In this document: positions 22,438-35,716 of the stretch, one piece after another
How positions within the stretch are numbered: position 1 is the stretch's first letter
Layout: each line of letters starts with the position of its first letter
NCBI GenBank assembly: GCA_021234155.1
Contig: JAJEKV010000027.1
Location: 4,216,623 to 4,280,622 of the forward strand
Direction: 5' to 3'
DNA from: Isoetes taiwanensis
Lineage: Eukaryota; Streptophyta; Lycopodiopsida; Isoetales; Isoetaceae
DNA: 64,000 nucleotides
Translations under genes and position numbers: made by a program
The notes under the pieces: model-generated
What the model was told of the DNA's origin: nothing
What the model saw: the letters and a program-made list of their open reading frames with translations, nothing else
Databases searched by the model: none

Positions 22438-25400
22438 CAGGTGTGTTTTGGAGGGTTGGCTTCATGCAGGCCCTCATATTACAAAAACTTGTAATAATAT
22501 TAATATATATAAAATTACTTTGATGTACCCCCATCATATACCTTGTCTATATACTCAAATGAATCAAGGCCGTTTGTTTGAAAAGCAGCAAGGTGGCAAA
22601 TTTGTAGCCTTCGGATCTCTATGGGGCATGCATGGGGGCATGCTCCACATCTCATTACCGTTGGATCAAGGAAGAGAGGCAAGATCCCATGCGTTGATTT
22701 CTTTCTTGAAAATGCAACGAAGGTGCAATTTTTAGGGCAGAGGATCTGGGCCCTTCGAATTTGGGCATCAGATCCAAATCGTCAAATAGAAGGGACCATT
22801 AATTAATAAGGTGCCAATGAGTTGGCAGTGCACATTTATTTGCTGCGGGTATTTTAATGACGTGGCGTTGGCTCGCATCTTACCTCCTTCGTTGGCGCTT
22901 TATTACTCTACAATGGCAGTTCTGGGTTTTGCTCCAGGTTTGGGTGCATGGAATACTTAGCCTAGGAACCGTAACCGCTGGAAGGACTATTTTGGCGGTG
23001 GATTTGATCGGATTCCCCTTCAGCTGGCTTTCGAGCTTGCATGCTCAATACTGCATGCCGTAGTACTGTATGAATGCCTTTGCTCAAGCTTCTGACCGAT
23101 TCTACTTGGAGACATACTTTGAAGAGATGAAGCTCTTATGGAGATGGCAACCTAGCTATTAGCTCAGGCGCTGGCCTTTTCTTCATTAACTAGGCCTCTG
23201 ATTCTCAACAGTCGGCTATGGTGAAATCCGGTGAATCCCACAGGTAATGCGTGCTTTAGATTGAGATGATCATCTTACAAGTTATCCAGCTGTTTGGCGA
23301 TGAAGGCTGCTGATGCACTATCCAGAGCATGGGGATTTGAAAGCTAGGCCACCAAATGGCTACATGGCCGCCTGCATCAACAGGAATTGCCAGATCGATG
23401 CCAGATCTTTAGTACAGAATCCGGATTTAGGGTTTTCGGCATACTACCAGAGCTGCTGGCAGCAGGAACAGTCTAGAAATAAGGCTATGGTGCCGATCTT
23501 TCATGACAGAGCATGTCGGTTACTGATAAGAGCATACTTGGTGAGCTCCAAATGATGGGCTTTGATGTTGTATCCGCTCAAATATTGTCAGAGGATCCAT
23601 AACAGAGGAAATCGACCTGTACGGTCTTAATATTTGAGCTGGAAATATTTTTACATTATGCTCTGATGCTCTGTTGACTGTGATGCAGCTTGAAAGCGTT
23701 AAAGAATCTTCAAAAGCATAAGAAATAGATCCTGGTCAGGTAACAATATTGCATGTTTAGATTTACACTGGATATTTAGGGCTGTGGAAATCGTGTTTCT
23801 GCTCCTAGATATTTTGGGCAATAAAAATTTTCACCTGTGCTCCTAGATAACATATTAATTGTTTATGCAGTTAGATTATGACTGATAGTTCTACTGTGAA
23901 TTAGAACATTGATTCAATGGTCAAACTTTAATAGAAGATTAACCACAAGCCATTCCACAATTTGAATGCATGTATTTTGAGGTGTTATAAATTTTCTGTT
24001 CGGGGAGTAATGCCTATCTTTTTTATTTTTGCAGAAGTCCTAATAGAACATACAACAACAAACTGTAATGTAAGTAGGCTACTATTGCCCTTATGCTTGA
24101 AGGCCCTGTGTGCAAACTCGAAGGTACCATCGAGTATATATACTATTATAACGGAGATCTATAGCTAAATCTGCAGTTATTTTGAATTACTTTTCTAGAA
24201 CAACTCACTATCATTGGGATTTTGACATGATAGGATAGAATATTCGGGGTACAATGGGAAATATTACTCATGATAGGATAGAATATTTAGATGGATCTTC
24301 TTTGCCAACAAGTTCAAGGAAATAAAAATGACGTTGAACTGCAGATCGATTGGTTTATTTATTGATGAAATTGGAACATAGACAGACATGTACATGTTTA
24401 GCATGCTACAGGCCTTTACATCGTATCAAAACGGTGATGCATATGATCTCCTTTGTTTCATTGTTGCAGAGATTATGGGATCACAATCCTCACTTGCAGT
24501 ATGTCTTTGATGGAGCTTGCCCTTATGCAGTGATCAATATCTTGAAAGCAACCTGTGAGCCCTTATCTTCCGTGTCGTTTATAGACAGTTTAACTTACTC
24601 TTATAGTTAGTGCTGAAGAGTAATGCCTGGATGTGCTATCTCTTGTGTCCAAAACATGTCCTGTTTTGCAGGTTTGCAGAATGCAAGACACTACTAACAT
24701 ACAGGAGACCTATATTTATTTGTATTTATTGAGTATCTAATTGTGTCCTTAGTTCTATGTCTTGATTGTTGAGTTGCATTTATGTAGGTTTCATTTGCCT
24801 GTTACATATATTTGCATTGCATTTGAATCACTAGATTTTGATTCCCATAAAGTCTTTGTTGCAATCGATATTGCGGAGAATTAGTTCCTTATCAAATGGT
24901 CTTAAGAGGCTTGGTGGATCTGTAAATATGACAAGGCAGGTGTGCATATGTAATCAGGAGATGATGAGAGCATTGCGGATTCTATTGCCTTGAGCTTTTA
25001 CTTCGAGTTTCAATCGATTTTCAATTTCCAAATTCCTCTTTATGATTGCAGCTTTGTATGAAGGGTGTTAGGCAAGATAAACAACAACCCTCCTTTAATT
25101 TTGCATCTGATATAGCTTATCAATACTATGCGTTACTGTTATAATGGCTCTAGTGAATTCCCTGTGCACTCTGCTTTAGCTTTTAAATTTCATATTTCCT
25201 ACATTGGTGATATCTTCTTTTTTGGTTGGGTCAGAATTCCACCTTTGCTTTGGGTTCTTTAAGCATCAATGGAACCAGAAGTATTTATACTTCTCCATTA
25301 TAAGCATTTGTTGCAGGATTTGTTTCTTAGAGAATAAAAAGGTTTATTTTTAGGCAATGACAGTAACAGCAACTAAAACTGAGAACATCAAAAATATGCA

Positions 25401-25989
25401 TTTTGCATAATGTCGATAGGAGCATTGCCTATGGCAAGTTCATCCTTAAAGCCACGTATTTTGAATTGGGCAGAAGAAAAGTTGACCTATATGTCTAGAG
25501 CACCTCTGCCTTTAGCATGTACACCTATGCTCTATGATACACTCTCAAATGGAATACTAGTTTGTGTTTTGCTTCTCAAATTATTATCGAATGCTCTACA
25601 ACGATAATATCAATTCTATCTTTAAAGCACTTTGTATACCCTTTACATTTATTTGCCTAACAAGAGCACTTCTTCAAACAACCCCATTGTCCTGTATAAT
25701 GTGTTTAGGGTGCATTAGTAAACAATCAATTCAATGATTAAAATTATTTTGTATAGAGGATGCCATTAGAGAATCAACCTTTGTACATGTTTGAGTTCGA
25801 TGGCTTATGGATGAGTCCACTAATCCTAGACTTTTGAAGTCCCCAGCAACGTGTCAGACTACCTAAGCAGCACTGTGTGATAACATCTACAACCATCGCT
25901 CTAATGTCACAAGGTTATATTTGCAACAAAGTACTCTAGTTCACGAATGTTCGTCGTGATTAACCCTGCAAGGTACGTTCTTCTAGTCA
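22438..25989. other. No recognisable gene
   Basis: Many short plus-strand frames are present (22379-22735, 23313-23555, 24350-24610), some bounded by splice-like signals. None shows a domain I recognise. The region may hold further decayed exons of the genes represented by the NAC and helicase fragments. Confidence 0.4.
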
Positions 25990-26240
25990 TCATGTAAGGG
26001 ATTCTTTATAGAATCGTAGAGACTTTGAAGGAATCTAAGGGAATCTAGTGGATGTTTCATAAAATATTGGAGAATCTAGCAAAATCTTTGTGGAACGTTA
26101 GGAACTCTAAGGAAAGAAATCTTAAGGGGATCTAGTGGAAGTCTTAGGGAATCATAAAGGGGACCTTGGTGAATCTTAAGAGAAGCTAGAGGAATGCTTA
26201 ATAATTTTACCTTAAAGGAATCTGGTAGAATCCTTTGCAC
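25990..26240. repeat. Degenerate AATCT minisatellite, array 2
   Basis: Same unit type as 22091-22437 (GGAATCTAAGGGAATCTAG and variants) but more decayed. Stray units continue to about 26400. It is followed by a flank with TTCATACAGGCCTTACA, shared with array 1. Confidence 0.7.
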
Positions 26241-28624
26241 TTGGTGTCTTTTGCAGGGCCGGCTGTGTAGAAAGTCTATCAAAATCACATTCACGTTCAT
26301 GAAAAGTTGATGGCTTTTCAAGTAGTCTATGAATCTTTATAAAATATAGTGAAATTGGAAACAAACTCTCCACAATCTAATAGAATCTTCGTATATAAAC
26401 TTAGTAATCCAGCAACATTGGTGGTACAATCCTCAAAATAGATACATTCGAGTTCATACAGGCCTTACAAAGTACAAACACTTGTATAGATATAAGTGTA
26501 GTGCATGTTGTGCATCTTTTATTACCCTTGTAAATATGATACATGAGTTTTATCTAAGCATTTTAGATTTATTTTTGTCCCGAATTCTATATAAGAGATT
26601 CTTTGGTTACCATTGAGATCATTATAACTCATGAACACTAAAAACATTGAACTATAGCCTTTAAAGTCAACAACTTATGACCACAAGAATTAGGCCCAAA
26701 TTGTAATAGCAAAAGAGAAATAACTCATATCCTCAAACTACTCTTTTCAGCAAAATAGGGTTTGGCAACTTCATTTAATGTCATATCTGAACATATATAA
26801 TCTAGTCTCAAATTCTTCTTTTTTCTTTTTTTTCTGTTATATCATTTTTTCTCCGCCGCCATCTAAAATCATAAAAAATGCCATGTTTCTTGGAGAATGC
26901 GGCCTTGCTGCAGCCAGCGTGCCTGCTCCATTTCAATGGCCCCATATAGCTGTAATCTAGTTTCCATGACTGTGTTAGACGAAAAACTGGGAGAAAACAC
27001 CAAATCTCGGGACGGATCTCAAGGTTTCTCCCTGGCGATCAGGTATTCAAAGCGCCGGATTTCAATATTCCACCATAGTGGTGTGCATTAAATGAAGCCA
27101 TGGACAGATGTCGTCGTCAAAATTTCATTCTCTTATTGTACTGTTCAGACTAGAATCTGCAACTGTATTTTGAACTGGATTCAGTTTGGATTTACTAAAG
27201 GTTTAGCCGATCCATCTTGGATTTAGTTGGATCCATTCTACATGTAAGGTTCTCTTGAGATGGCCGTGGGTATAAATAGAGATAGATAGCGCAGGTTCGT
27301 CAATTAATTTGGACTGTAAGGCGCTCCAATAAGCTGCTCCATATTCACAGGCTGTGATTTGCATTGCAAGTATGAGCTTTTATGCTTTATATTCTTATAT
27401 TTTTTTTTCTATATCTGTGAGCAATCCGAAATTCACAATACAGTCTGTGAAATAGAATAAAAGAACCATGTCTCCTCTAGTGAATAATGCTTTCTGAAAA
27501 GCCAGGTCTATGACTAGTTCTTAAAGAATATCCACGGAGTCTCCTTTCTCTGCCTCTCTGCATCGTAAGTTGGCTTCTTCACCATATGAACCTCTATTAT
27601 GCAAAGTTGAAATTTTGGCTTAGCCATAATGATGTTGCCATCGAAGCAAGGGACATAGTCATGTGCATTGAGAAAATATGCACTCTTATAAAGATCTCCT
27701 ATTCCATTCTGTTTTTTATGGTGCCAGAATGATCAGATTTGGGTTGCGGTGTTGTTTTTCCTTGCATTGAAGCAAAAACACCGAGTTTATTGCATTCCAG
27801 TATGTTCTATCAAAAAAATAGGTGGGTTGAAATGGGTTCGGGTCGTGAGTTCGGCTCTGTAAGAGCGCCTTTGTGATTTTCTTCATATCAGTTTCTTTAC
27901 TCCGTAATATAAGATGCTGGTACTATTACCAACGCAGGCACTGTGAGCATAGATTAGGTGTAGAGTATCCAGCTTTTAAAATCCACCAGGCTTGATATGC
28001 TGACCATGTGAAATGAGCATGGTTATATGGATTAAGAGATGTTGCAAACCCATTTCAAAGCAAGAAAGAGCAAGGTAGACAAACGTTTTTCATGTATTCT
28101 CATTTTTTCATTTTAGACAGGCAAACTTTGGAACATATGTAGAAATTTTTTTATCAGTGCACACAAAATCATACAATGCCATTCATTCAAGGACGATAAT
28201 TATAATATGCCAAGAAACACCAAATGGCTTTTAACATATTGAACAAGCCTATGAATAGCCTATAAGGATCTTGCATCACATATGAACTATAGTCTATTGA
28301 GTGCTAAGAAGTCCACAAAAAGAGGGAAGCATATATCTTTACAATGGAACAAAAGCATCACAAATGCAAAGCACCAGTCCAATGGAACTTTACTCGATCC
28401 AATGCCTCAACAAAGAGGTTTTGGTTGTCTAGCTTTAAGGTCAGTTTGTTCCAAGCAGTTAAGTTTATTGATTATGAAGGGCGAGGACACATTATTTTCC
28501 ATTTCTTTACTCACATCTACTTGAGCATCAAGAATGAAAACATAAATTAGCACATGTTCCTCCATGCTTTACCATCAATTCTTATGACTAGTGAATCTAA
28601 AAGCAAAACCTTGATAGCATGGAA
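26241..28624. other. No recognisable gene
   Basis: AT-rich sequence with short frames only. A pyrimidine-rich tract with CTCCGCCGCCATCTAAAATC at 26855-26875 resembles CTGCGCCGCAATCTAAATC at 31863-31882, hinting at a shared old repeat. Confidence 0.45.
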
Positions 28625-28629
28625 CATGT

Positions 28630-28960
28630 TGTGACGTTCCAGCATAATATATGGTCCAAATACGTATATTATACTGCCACACCACACGTACATGTCACCT
28701 TGACAGGTACTTGAGAGCCGTAAGGGGTTGTGCCTAGGGGGCAACCTCGTATGTTGCACATGTCTAGAAAACATATGCAATTAAACCCCTTTGCCTCATG
28801 GCAAAATCCCAACTGTCCTTTCTAACCTAAACCTAAAAGGTCATGTAAAAGAAACAAGAGGGAAAACCCTAAACCTTTTCCATTTTCGCATTTTGCCTTC
28901 CTTGGGCCATTCCGGCCAAGCCAAGCTACTAGTTCGCATTGCCATGCGTCGCCAAGCCGC
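28630..28960 (+). repeat. Element C 5' LTR, truncated
   Basis: The first 331 bp match the start of the LTR at 34276, including TGTGACGTTCCAGCATAATA, CACGTACATGTCACCTTGAC and TTCGCATTGCC. At 28951-28960 (GCCAAGCCGC) the LTR text passes directly into pol. The remaining 1.1 kb of LTR, the primer-binding site, gag and protease are missing. Confidence 0.9.
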
Positions 28961-31258
28961 TAGTGAAGGAATTCAATGATTTGTTCCCAGATGAGATCAA
29001 GCAACTTCCACTTTACAGGGGAGTCGAGTGTGAAATAGCACTTGAGCTAGGGACAAAACCAACAAGTAAGGCACCTTACAGGATATCACCTCAGGAGTTG
29101 TCAGAATTGAAGAAGCAATTGCAGGAATTGTTAGACCTAGGGTTTATAAGACCTAGGGTTTATAAGACCTAGCGTTTCTCCATTTGGAGCGCTAATCCTT
29201 TTCGTCAAGAAGAAAGATGGAAGTCTCAGAATGTGCATTGACTATCGTTAATTAAACAAACACACCATAAAGAACAAGTATGCGCTGCTTCGATCAGATG
29301 ATTGATGGATCAGCTGCAGGGAGCGAAGTTTTTCTCCAAGATAGACTTGAGGTCAGCCCACCACCAGATCAGAATCAAGGAAGGAGACATCCATAAGACT
29401 GTATTCAGGACGAGATATGGCCATTACGAGTTCACAATGATGCCATTTGTGTTGTCCAATGCTCTAACAACATTCATGAGGCTCATGAACGACGTTTTCC
29501 GCGAGTTTCTAGATACATTCATCATAGTTTTCTTTGATGGCATTCTAGTCTACACCCTTGGAAGAGCATGCCCAACACTTGAGGAAAGTACTTGAAAAGT
29601 TGAGGAGGCATCAGCTTTATGTGAAGCTATCCAAGTGTCACTTCGCGACAGAAAGAGTAGAGTACTTGAGGCATGTGATCACAGCGGAAGGGATTTCTAC
29701 CGACCCTGTGAAGATTGAAGCAGTGATTGATTGGCCAGCACCGAAGAATATCCATGAAGTGAGGAGCTTCCTCAGCTTAGCAGAGTATTACAGAAAGTTC
29801 GTCAGGAACTTTGCAAAGGTAGCAGCACCACTAATGGACCTCACCAAAGCAGAGAAGATAAAAGATTGGGCGAGTCTTTGGCAAAGGAAGGCCCATGCAG
29901 CGTTTGAGACATTGAAGGAAGCCTTAACGACTGCCCCAGTCTTAATATTGCCCGACCCAGAGAAAGATAAGTTGGTGGCAACCGATGCTAGCAAGATTGC
30001 AACAGGAGTGGTCTTAATACAGGAGGAGAGGGTGGTAGCGTATGATTTAAGGAAGATGAACGACGCCGAAATGCGTTACCCAACCCACGACTAGGAGTTG
30101 CTAGCAGTAGTGAGAGCATTGAGAATATGGAGGCATTATCTATTGGGAAGGAAGTTCCAATTAGATACACACCATCAAAGTCTACAGTATGTCTTCACCC
30201 AACCATATCTCAACTTGAGACAAAAAAGATGGATGGAGTTCCTGGAGAAGTACGATTTTGTCATCGTGTACAAGCCAGGCAAGCTCAACGTGGTTGCGGA
30301 TACGCTCTCAAGGCACCCCTTGACGATGAGAGTCCATTGCAATGCCATATCAACACTCACTAGTGAGTTTGGCAAGAAGATAGGAGAAATGTTTCCAACG
30401 GACTGAGACTTCAAGGAAGCATGGGCAAACCTTTCTAAGAAGGCAAGAACGGACAAAGAAAGGGAAACCTTCAAGCATTTTAAGAAGGAAGGTAACCTAT
30501 TGTACCATAAGAACAAATTGTGTGTACCAGAGTCATCCGAAATCAGGAAGCTAATACCCTATGACATGCACAATAGCCCAATAGCACAATAGGAAGATAA
30601 GTAGTAGCTACCCGGCATAAAGAAGCAGATAGCAAAGTACATTCGAGAATGTCAGCTATGTCAGCAGACGAAGGCAGAGCAACTTCGAATTCTAGGAGTG
30701 TTGGAGCCATTTCCAGTGCCAAATGCCAAATGGGAAGTAGTAAGCATGGACTTCATAACAGGGCTCCCAAGAACCATAAGGGGCAAGGACGCCTTAATGG
30801 TAGTAGTCGACAAGTTGTCAAAAATGGCACATTTTTGACAATTGCAAGAAACTTACTCCAAGGTGGGCTGGGCCGTTCAGGATAACCAAAAGAGTAGGTA
30901 ACCAATCCTACAAGTTGGATCTGCCAGAACATCTCAAAATCCATAGGGTCTTCCATGTAAGTCTCCTGCAGAGGCACACTCCTAATCCAGAGGAAGTACT
31001 GGAGACAACAGAGTTACTGAAATGACGGACGACCAATTCGAGATCATCCCAGAGGTTCTTCTTGACAGGGCCTACAAGAAAACAAGAAGATCCTAATTTC
31101 TCCAATACCTAGTGAAATGGACGCACTTGCATGTAGAAGTTACGTGGGTACTACAATCAGATTTGGAGAAGCAGTACCCCCAATTTATGGAGCAATGCAA
31201 GGGTCGACTAGTCACCGAAGTAGTCGACACTGAACCGATAGGTGAGTGTGAGGTAGAT
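28961..31258 (+). pseudogene. Element C pol remnant (RT, RNase H, integrase, chromodomain)
   Basis: In order: N-terminal RT text FNDLFPDEI with [12 protein letters not shown] palm with FFDGILVY at about 29530, where the usual FFDD has lost its second catalytic aspartate; thumb; and RNase H with VATDASK and a TAG at 30092-30094 in place of CAG in the THDQELLA motif. Then come RWMEFLEKYDF and the integrase zinc finger, of which only ECQLCQQTK survives well, and SMDFITGLP with the first integrase aspartate. About 750 bp is then missing, so the rest of the DDE core is gone. GPF-type text and a chromodomain-like YLVKW end it near 31258. A triplicated TTATAAGACCTAGGG near 29150 causes a frame break. 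Confidence 0.9.
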
Positions 31259-34200
31259 TAAGAAGTCTACTCCCGTCGCCACGGAAGTAGACGAAATTGA
31301 GAGATATGAGGTCATTTAGTTTATGCATTGATAGGAAAGCACCTCTAGTCAATGCTTACTATGGGGAGAATGCCATCCTCCACGCCAAGGGTGACGAAAG
31401 ATGTAGGCATGAGTGATCATCTTAGGCATGATAGGGCGCTATCTCCACGGTCAAAATGGAAGAAACATCATCTTCCTACGCCGGGAGATTAGTCTTGCAT
31501 CCATATAGCTAATTAAGTGCATAGATGGTTCCCTAATAACCAACTTTATAATAAATAAATGTGTACTAACGTAATGTTGGACCTGCAGGCCAATAAGAGT
31601 GTCTAGCGGCAGGAAGGTCGCACTGCGAAGACTTGCAACATATGTTTTATCATAATGTATTGCAAGGAGACCAAATGGACCTTAAACTATAGAATTTTGA
31701 AAACTCTATTATAATTGTGCGAATCATAAAATTTTGTGAATATTAAATGATAATGTAAGGGTTGAGAGATAACCTTACTATAGTATGTTATGGAACCATT
31801 TTCACTACTTATGTAATCGAGTTTGCAATTTTTCATTTTTGTTTTTGTTCCACTCAATTTTTCTGCGCCGCAATCTAAATCTATATTTTGTTGCCACGTT
31901 TTTCTTCAGGACCTCGGATGCTGTAACCTGTCGCGACATGCTATTTTTACTATGTCGGTGAAGCCGTCCACCGCTACACCGCCAGTGGATCATTTCACTA
32001 CCTTGCCAGAGGTTTTCTTTGCTTCAATCGCCTGCCTGCCTCAGCTACAGTCTAATTCCAACGCCAAATTCTTCAGCTCATCTTTTACTCCATCCAATCC
32101 GGCCTATTCTCTTGCAGATTGGCGGCCTTTTTTCTTGCGAATCGGCGGTAGATTAGCTCTGTCCGCCATAGCCAAATCTAGCCATAGCGGTGCATCGATT
32201 CATTTGCTTCTTCCTCTGCATTCTCGCAGCATATTGCTCTGCATTCTCTGCAGCAAAACTGTTGTTCCTTCTTTCACTGATAAATCGGGCGAGCCCATTT
32301 ATCCTAAGCTTTTCATCTTCTGACAAAGGAAAACAGCCTTCATTGAGCCAAAACCCACCATGAAAACTCTGCCATTCCTCAAAGCTTGACCTTTCTTTAC
32401 CTTTCTCAGTTGTGGCAGTCCGATTTGAGCGGGTTTGCTTCAAAATGCACGCTTGGCTACACATGTCTAGTTCAAAAAGATCTACGGCATTCTGAGATTC
32501 AAGCAAATTTGCTTTCAGTTTCTGCCCTAAATGCACATCGGGGCAAAAGTGTGAAGCGTGAGCAACTGTTGGTCGCTTCGACGGGGTGGATGCAATAAAC
32601 TAAGTCTTGGCCTCTGCCAAGCTCCTCGTTTTTCTTTCCCCGTTGTTTATTTTTTTTTTGTCCCCTTTTTCTGTCTGCGGCCGCCCGAAGACGAGAGAGT
32701 CAAAACCAACATCATACATGCTATCTATCGAGGCAAAAAGGTCCAGAAGGTCGAGGCTAACTACGACCCATAATATGCCTGATGCAGCCAAGCCGAAGAA
32801 GCTAAGACATTAAAGTATTCACACATGTGTGAACAATTTTCACTTCATAAATTCGAAAGATTTAAAGGGAGTTATGTAACAATTTTGTGCAATTCACGAA
32901 GGCCATGTGTGACCTGGTTTGCTTGCTTATAATTACGCATTTACGGTATGCCTAGCATGCATATCGGGCATGAAAAGTGTTAGTCTGCAAGAATCAAATC
33001 GTTATTCCGGACTTTGGGCGTGTACCCAAGGAGCTTAACCAATGCATTCTCAATCAAAGGGAAGGGGAACCCATCTTTTCGCAGTTCCATTTTGCTTGGG
33101 GTAAAATCTTTGGAAAAACATAAAATGGGAAATAAAGAGGATGATTGAGTAATCGAGGGCTCTTGAGGTTAATGCACAAGGCATTGCAAAACACAACAGA
33201 ACCCCAAGGTAGGGGCAATGACAATGACACTGACCCAAGAACACTAAGGTAAAAAAATAAGGATTACAAATAAATTGACAAAAATAGCAGCCCAGTGGCT
33301 TTGGGATGTCTGGTTCCAGATTGGAAATATTCAGGCAGATCAAAATGAAGAAGAGTTGTTTCAGAGAGGAGCACTAGGTTGAAGTGAGAAGCCTAAGTTA
33401 TTTGGACACTTTTGACACTACAAGAGTCGCAGGTTTTCAAAAGAATCAGGGGCTTCCAGAGAGCAGAAGTGATTCAAGAAATTGGCCAGTGGGTTGGCTT
33501 CAGCTGGAAACAGCAGAATCGGCTTCTCGCAATTTGAAAATAGAGATGCACTAGTTCTGGAAGTAAGAGCTTTCAGCGCTCACATGTCGTAATGATCCAA
33601 CTTGCAATAGAAAGCCATGGGGTAAGGAGATATAAAAAATCAAAACATAGATATAAAATGGGAAAAAGAAAGTAGAATACGCTCTGCACTACACACTACA
33701 GATAGCTGATAAAGCTCAGTGATTCTGCACAATAATAAAACGTAAAAATAAAGTATTAAAAATGACATAACAAATTCTATTATGCTTGCATGGTCAAATT
33801 TGCTAAATTGTCTTTAAGATAAAATTTCTGAACATCATCAAAACGCTCTTATAAATGGGAGCATGTTATGTTAGGATAGGAGGCCATATGGCATTATCGA
33901 GCAAACCCATGATCTTATTCAAGAATTGGTTTTTCAATTCTACACATGGAACATCCAGGAACTACTGCACTTTTGATTCATCTTCAAGAATACACTCATG
34001 ACTTTTGCTGTAGGGTTGGATTATCTACTCAACTATGATTTTGTTGAAAAAAAGGAGAAATGTTCGCAGCAGCCAACTATGATCTTGTTGGAAAAAAAGA
34101 GAAATGTTCGCGGCGGCCTTGGCCGCCGCGATAAATTTCTTGTAAACTTAAATATTACCTTGGGGTAATTGTTATATAAAATTGCATTCATGGAATGTGT

Positions 34201-34262
34201 TGCAAGGATCATGCGAGTTTCCAAGGAGGGGAGACACGTGATGTTGAGGACAACATCAATTC
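31259..34262. other. 3' non-coding part of element C
   Basis: Three kilobases between the pol stop and the polypurine tract. An ORF of 166 codons at 31823-32323 and shorter ones at 32386-32813 match nothing I know. The length is unusual for a 3' UTR and suggests secondary insertions. Bases 34041-34118 contain a doubled AGAAATGTTCGC unit leading into the GC hairpin. Confidence 0.45.
34108..34131. repeat. GC-rich perfect hairpin, copy 2 of 3
   Basis: Same 11-bp arms as at 4490-4513 but with TT in the loop, that is, the reverse orientation. Flanks are GAGAAATG on the left and ATAAATTTCTT on the right. It lies inside element C, upstream of the 3' LTR. Confidence 0.8.
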
Positions 34263-34275
34263 AAGGTGGGGTGAT
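34263..34275 (+). promoter_or_regulatory. Element C polypurine tract
   Basis: AAGGTGGGGTGAT directly precedes the 3' LTR start. The preceding GAGGACAACAT also precedes the polypurine tracts of elements A and B, which supports homology. It would prime plus-strand DNA synthesis. Confidence 0.75.
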
Positions 34276-35711
34276 TGTGACGTTCCAGCATAATATACGA
34301 TCCAAATATGTATATTACTGCCACGCCACACGTACATGTCACCTTGACAGGTACTTGAGAGACGTAAAGGGTTACGCCTAGGGAGGAACCTCGTATGTTG
34401 CACATGTCTAGAAAACATATGCAATTAAACCCCTTTGTCTCATGGCAAAACCCCAATTGTCTTTTCTAACCTAAACCTAAAAGGTCACGTAAAAGGAACA
34501 AAAGGGGAAACCCTAAACCTTTTCCATTTTCACATTTTGGCTTCCTTAGGCCATTATGGCCAAGCCAAGCTGCTAGTTCGCATTGCCAGGTGTCGCCAAG
34601 CTGCCTTTGCACAACAGATCTCCCAGGAATAGCTGTCTTCAACCCAAGCGAAGGCATGGACGCGATTCGAGGAGCAGGAGGAAGACAGGGATCAGGTAAC
34701 CTGTGATTCTGTAGTGCAATGCCGACTTTTAGCCCGACAATGAGCTGTGATAGCATGTTAGATCAGTCTTAGCAGCTTATATATCGTAAGATCACAAGCC
34801 TTAACTAAGGAACCTAACCATGTATGTTCAGGTAGATAGATTAGATATTATTCAGTATTTCAGTTTTTTGATGATGATGTTCTATTCTATGCGCACTCCT
34901 GTGTATTGGAAAGGGGGGTAGAGACCCTGAAAGCTTCAGTAGTAAATGTATTTAGATAGCCTCATTAATTCCCAATTAATGCGGCATGTGCATAAGAGCC
35001 CGCCTGGTTGTGAGTGGCGGGGCTAGACCAGTGGAATAAGGAGGATTTGTCCCATTACAGACTGATCCTGTGTAAAGCCTACCAGGGATCTTAGCGGGCT
35101 AGGCTTAATGGCTTGCCACTGCCTGTGGGCAAAGCATGCGCTCGACACCTCTTGGGTGATGCGTCGCCTTCAATGAGGTTCAAGTCGAAGACGGGCATGA
35201 AACCCAGTAGTAGCCCCATTGGCTACGCACCCGACAGGCTATGGTCCAGTCCCAAGACTCTTCAACCTATTCTGCAAAGTGTGCATAGGAGGGGCGGATG
35301 GAGAGGACTTCCCAACAACCATGTTCCTATGCCAGCCCCCTCATGAATTTTGTCTGCAATGGCTTCTGGAGACCCAAGCCATCAGTCCATACCCTGGAGT
35401 CTGAGCCTTGGGTAGGATCTCCCATGTGATGATGATGTTGTTAATGTGCTTATACATATATGCTATGGTGTAACCACCCTTTGAGGTGGCTCTATTTGCA
35501 TTTGATGTCATGTGCTTATGTTTATTTACGCTTCCGCAGATAGGATAGTCCCGAGGGAAGACGGGACAAATGACCCGTCCATTCTTCCTCATCGATCCCT
35601 TGCTAAAGGATTGGTGTCAGATGGACGACTTCTGTTAGCTTGGCTGCCAGGAGGATGAACTCCGCCTTCCAATACGATGGGAGCATTGTAGATGAAGTAG
35701 GGGACATCACA
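34276..35711 (+). repeat. Element C 3' LTR (1436 bp)
   Basis: It starts TGTGACGTTCCAG and ends GGGACATCACA, followed by the CATGT target duplication. Interior text such as AGGAGGGGCGGATGGAG and ATGCCAGCCCC is shared with the A/B LTRs on the opposite strand. Confidence 0.9.
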
Positions 35712-35716
35712 CATGT

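Larger units (their letters stand above)
28625..35716 (+). mobile_element. Element C: internally deleted Ty3/gypsy chromovirus
   Basis: The element begins TGTGACGTTCCAG at 28630 and ends GGGACATCACA at 35711. It is bounded by the 5-bp direct repeat CATGT at 28625-28629 and 35712-35716, the expected size for gypsy integration. It has a partial 5' LTR, a decayed pol without gag or protease, a polypurine-like tract AAGGTGGGGTGA before 34276, and a full 3' LTR. Its LTR and pol are related to elements A and B on the minus strand, so it is an older member of the same lineage. No primer-binding site remains, so it cannot move by itself. Confidence 0.9.

Noticed and set aside
26855-31882. Similar GCCGCxATCTAAA tracts at 26.86 and 31.87 kb as a defined repeat
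   Set aside because: Similarity is short and decays quickly on both sides.
31823-32323. 166-codon ORF inside element C as an accessory gene
   Set aside because: No similarity to ORF2 or the H3-like gene, low-complexity Ser/Leu content, no conserved copy to compare.
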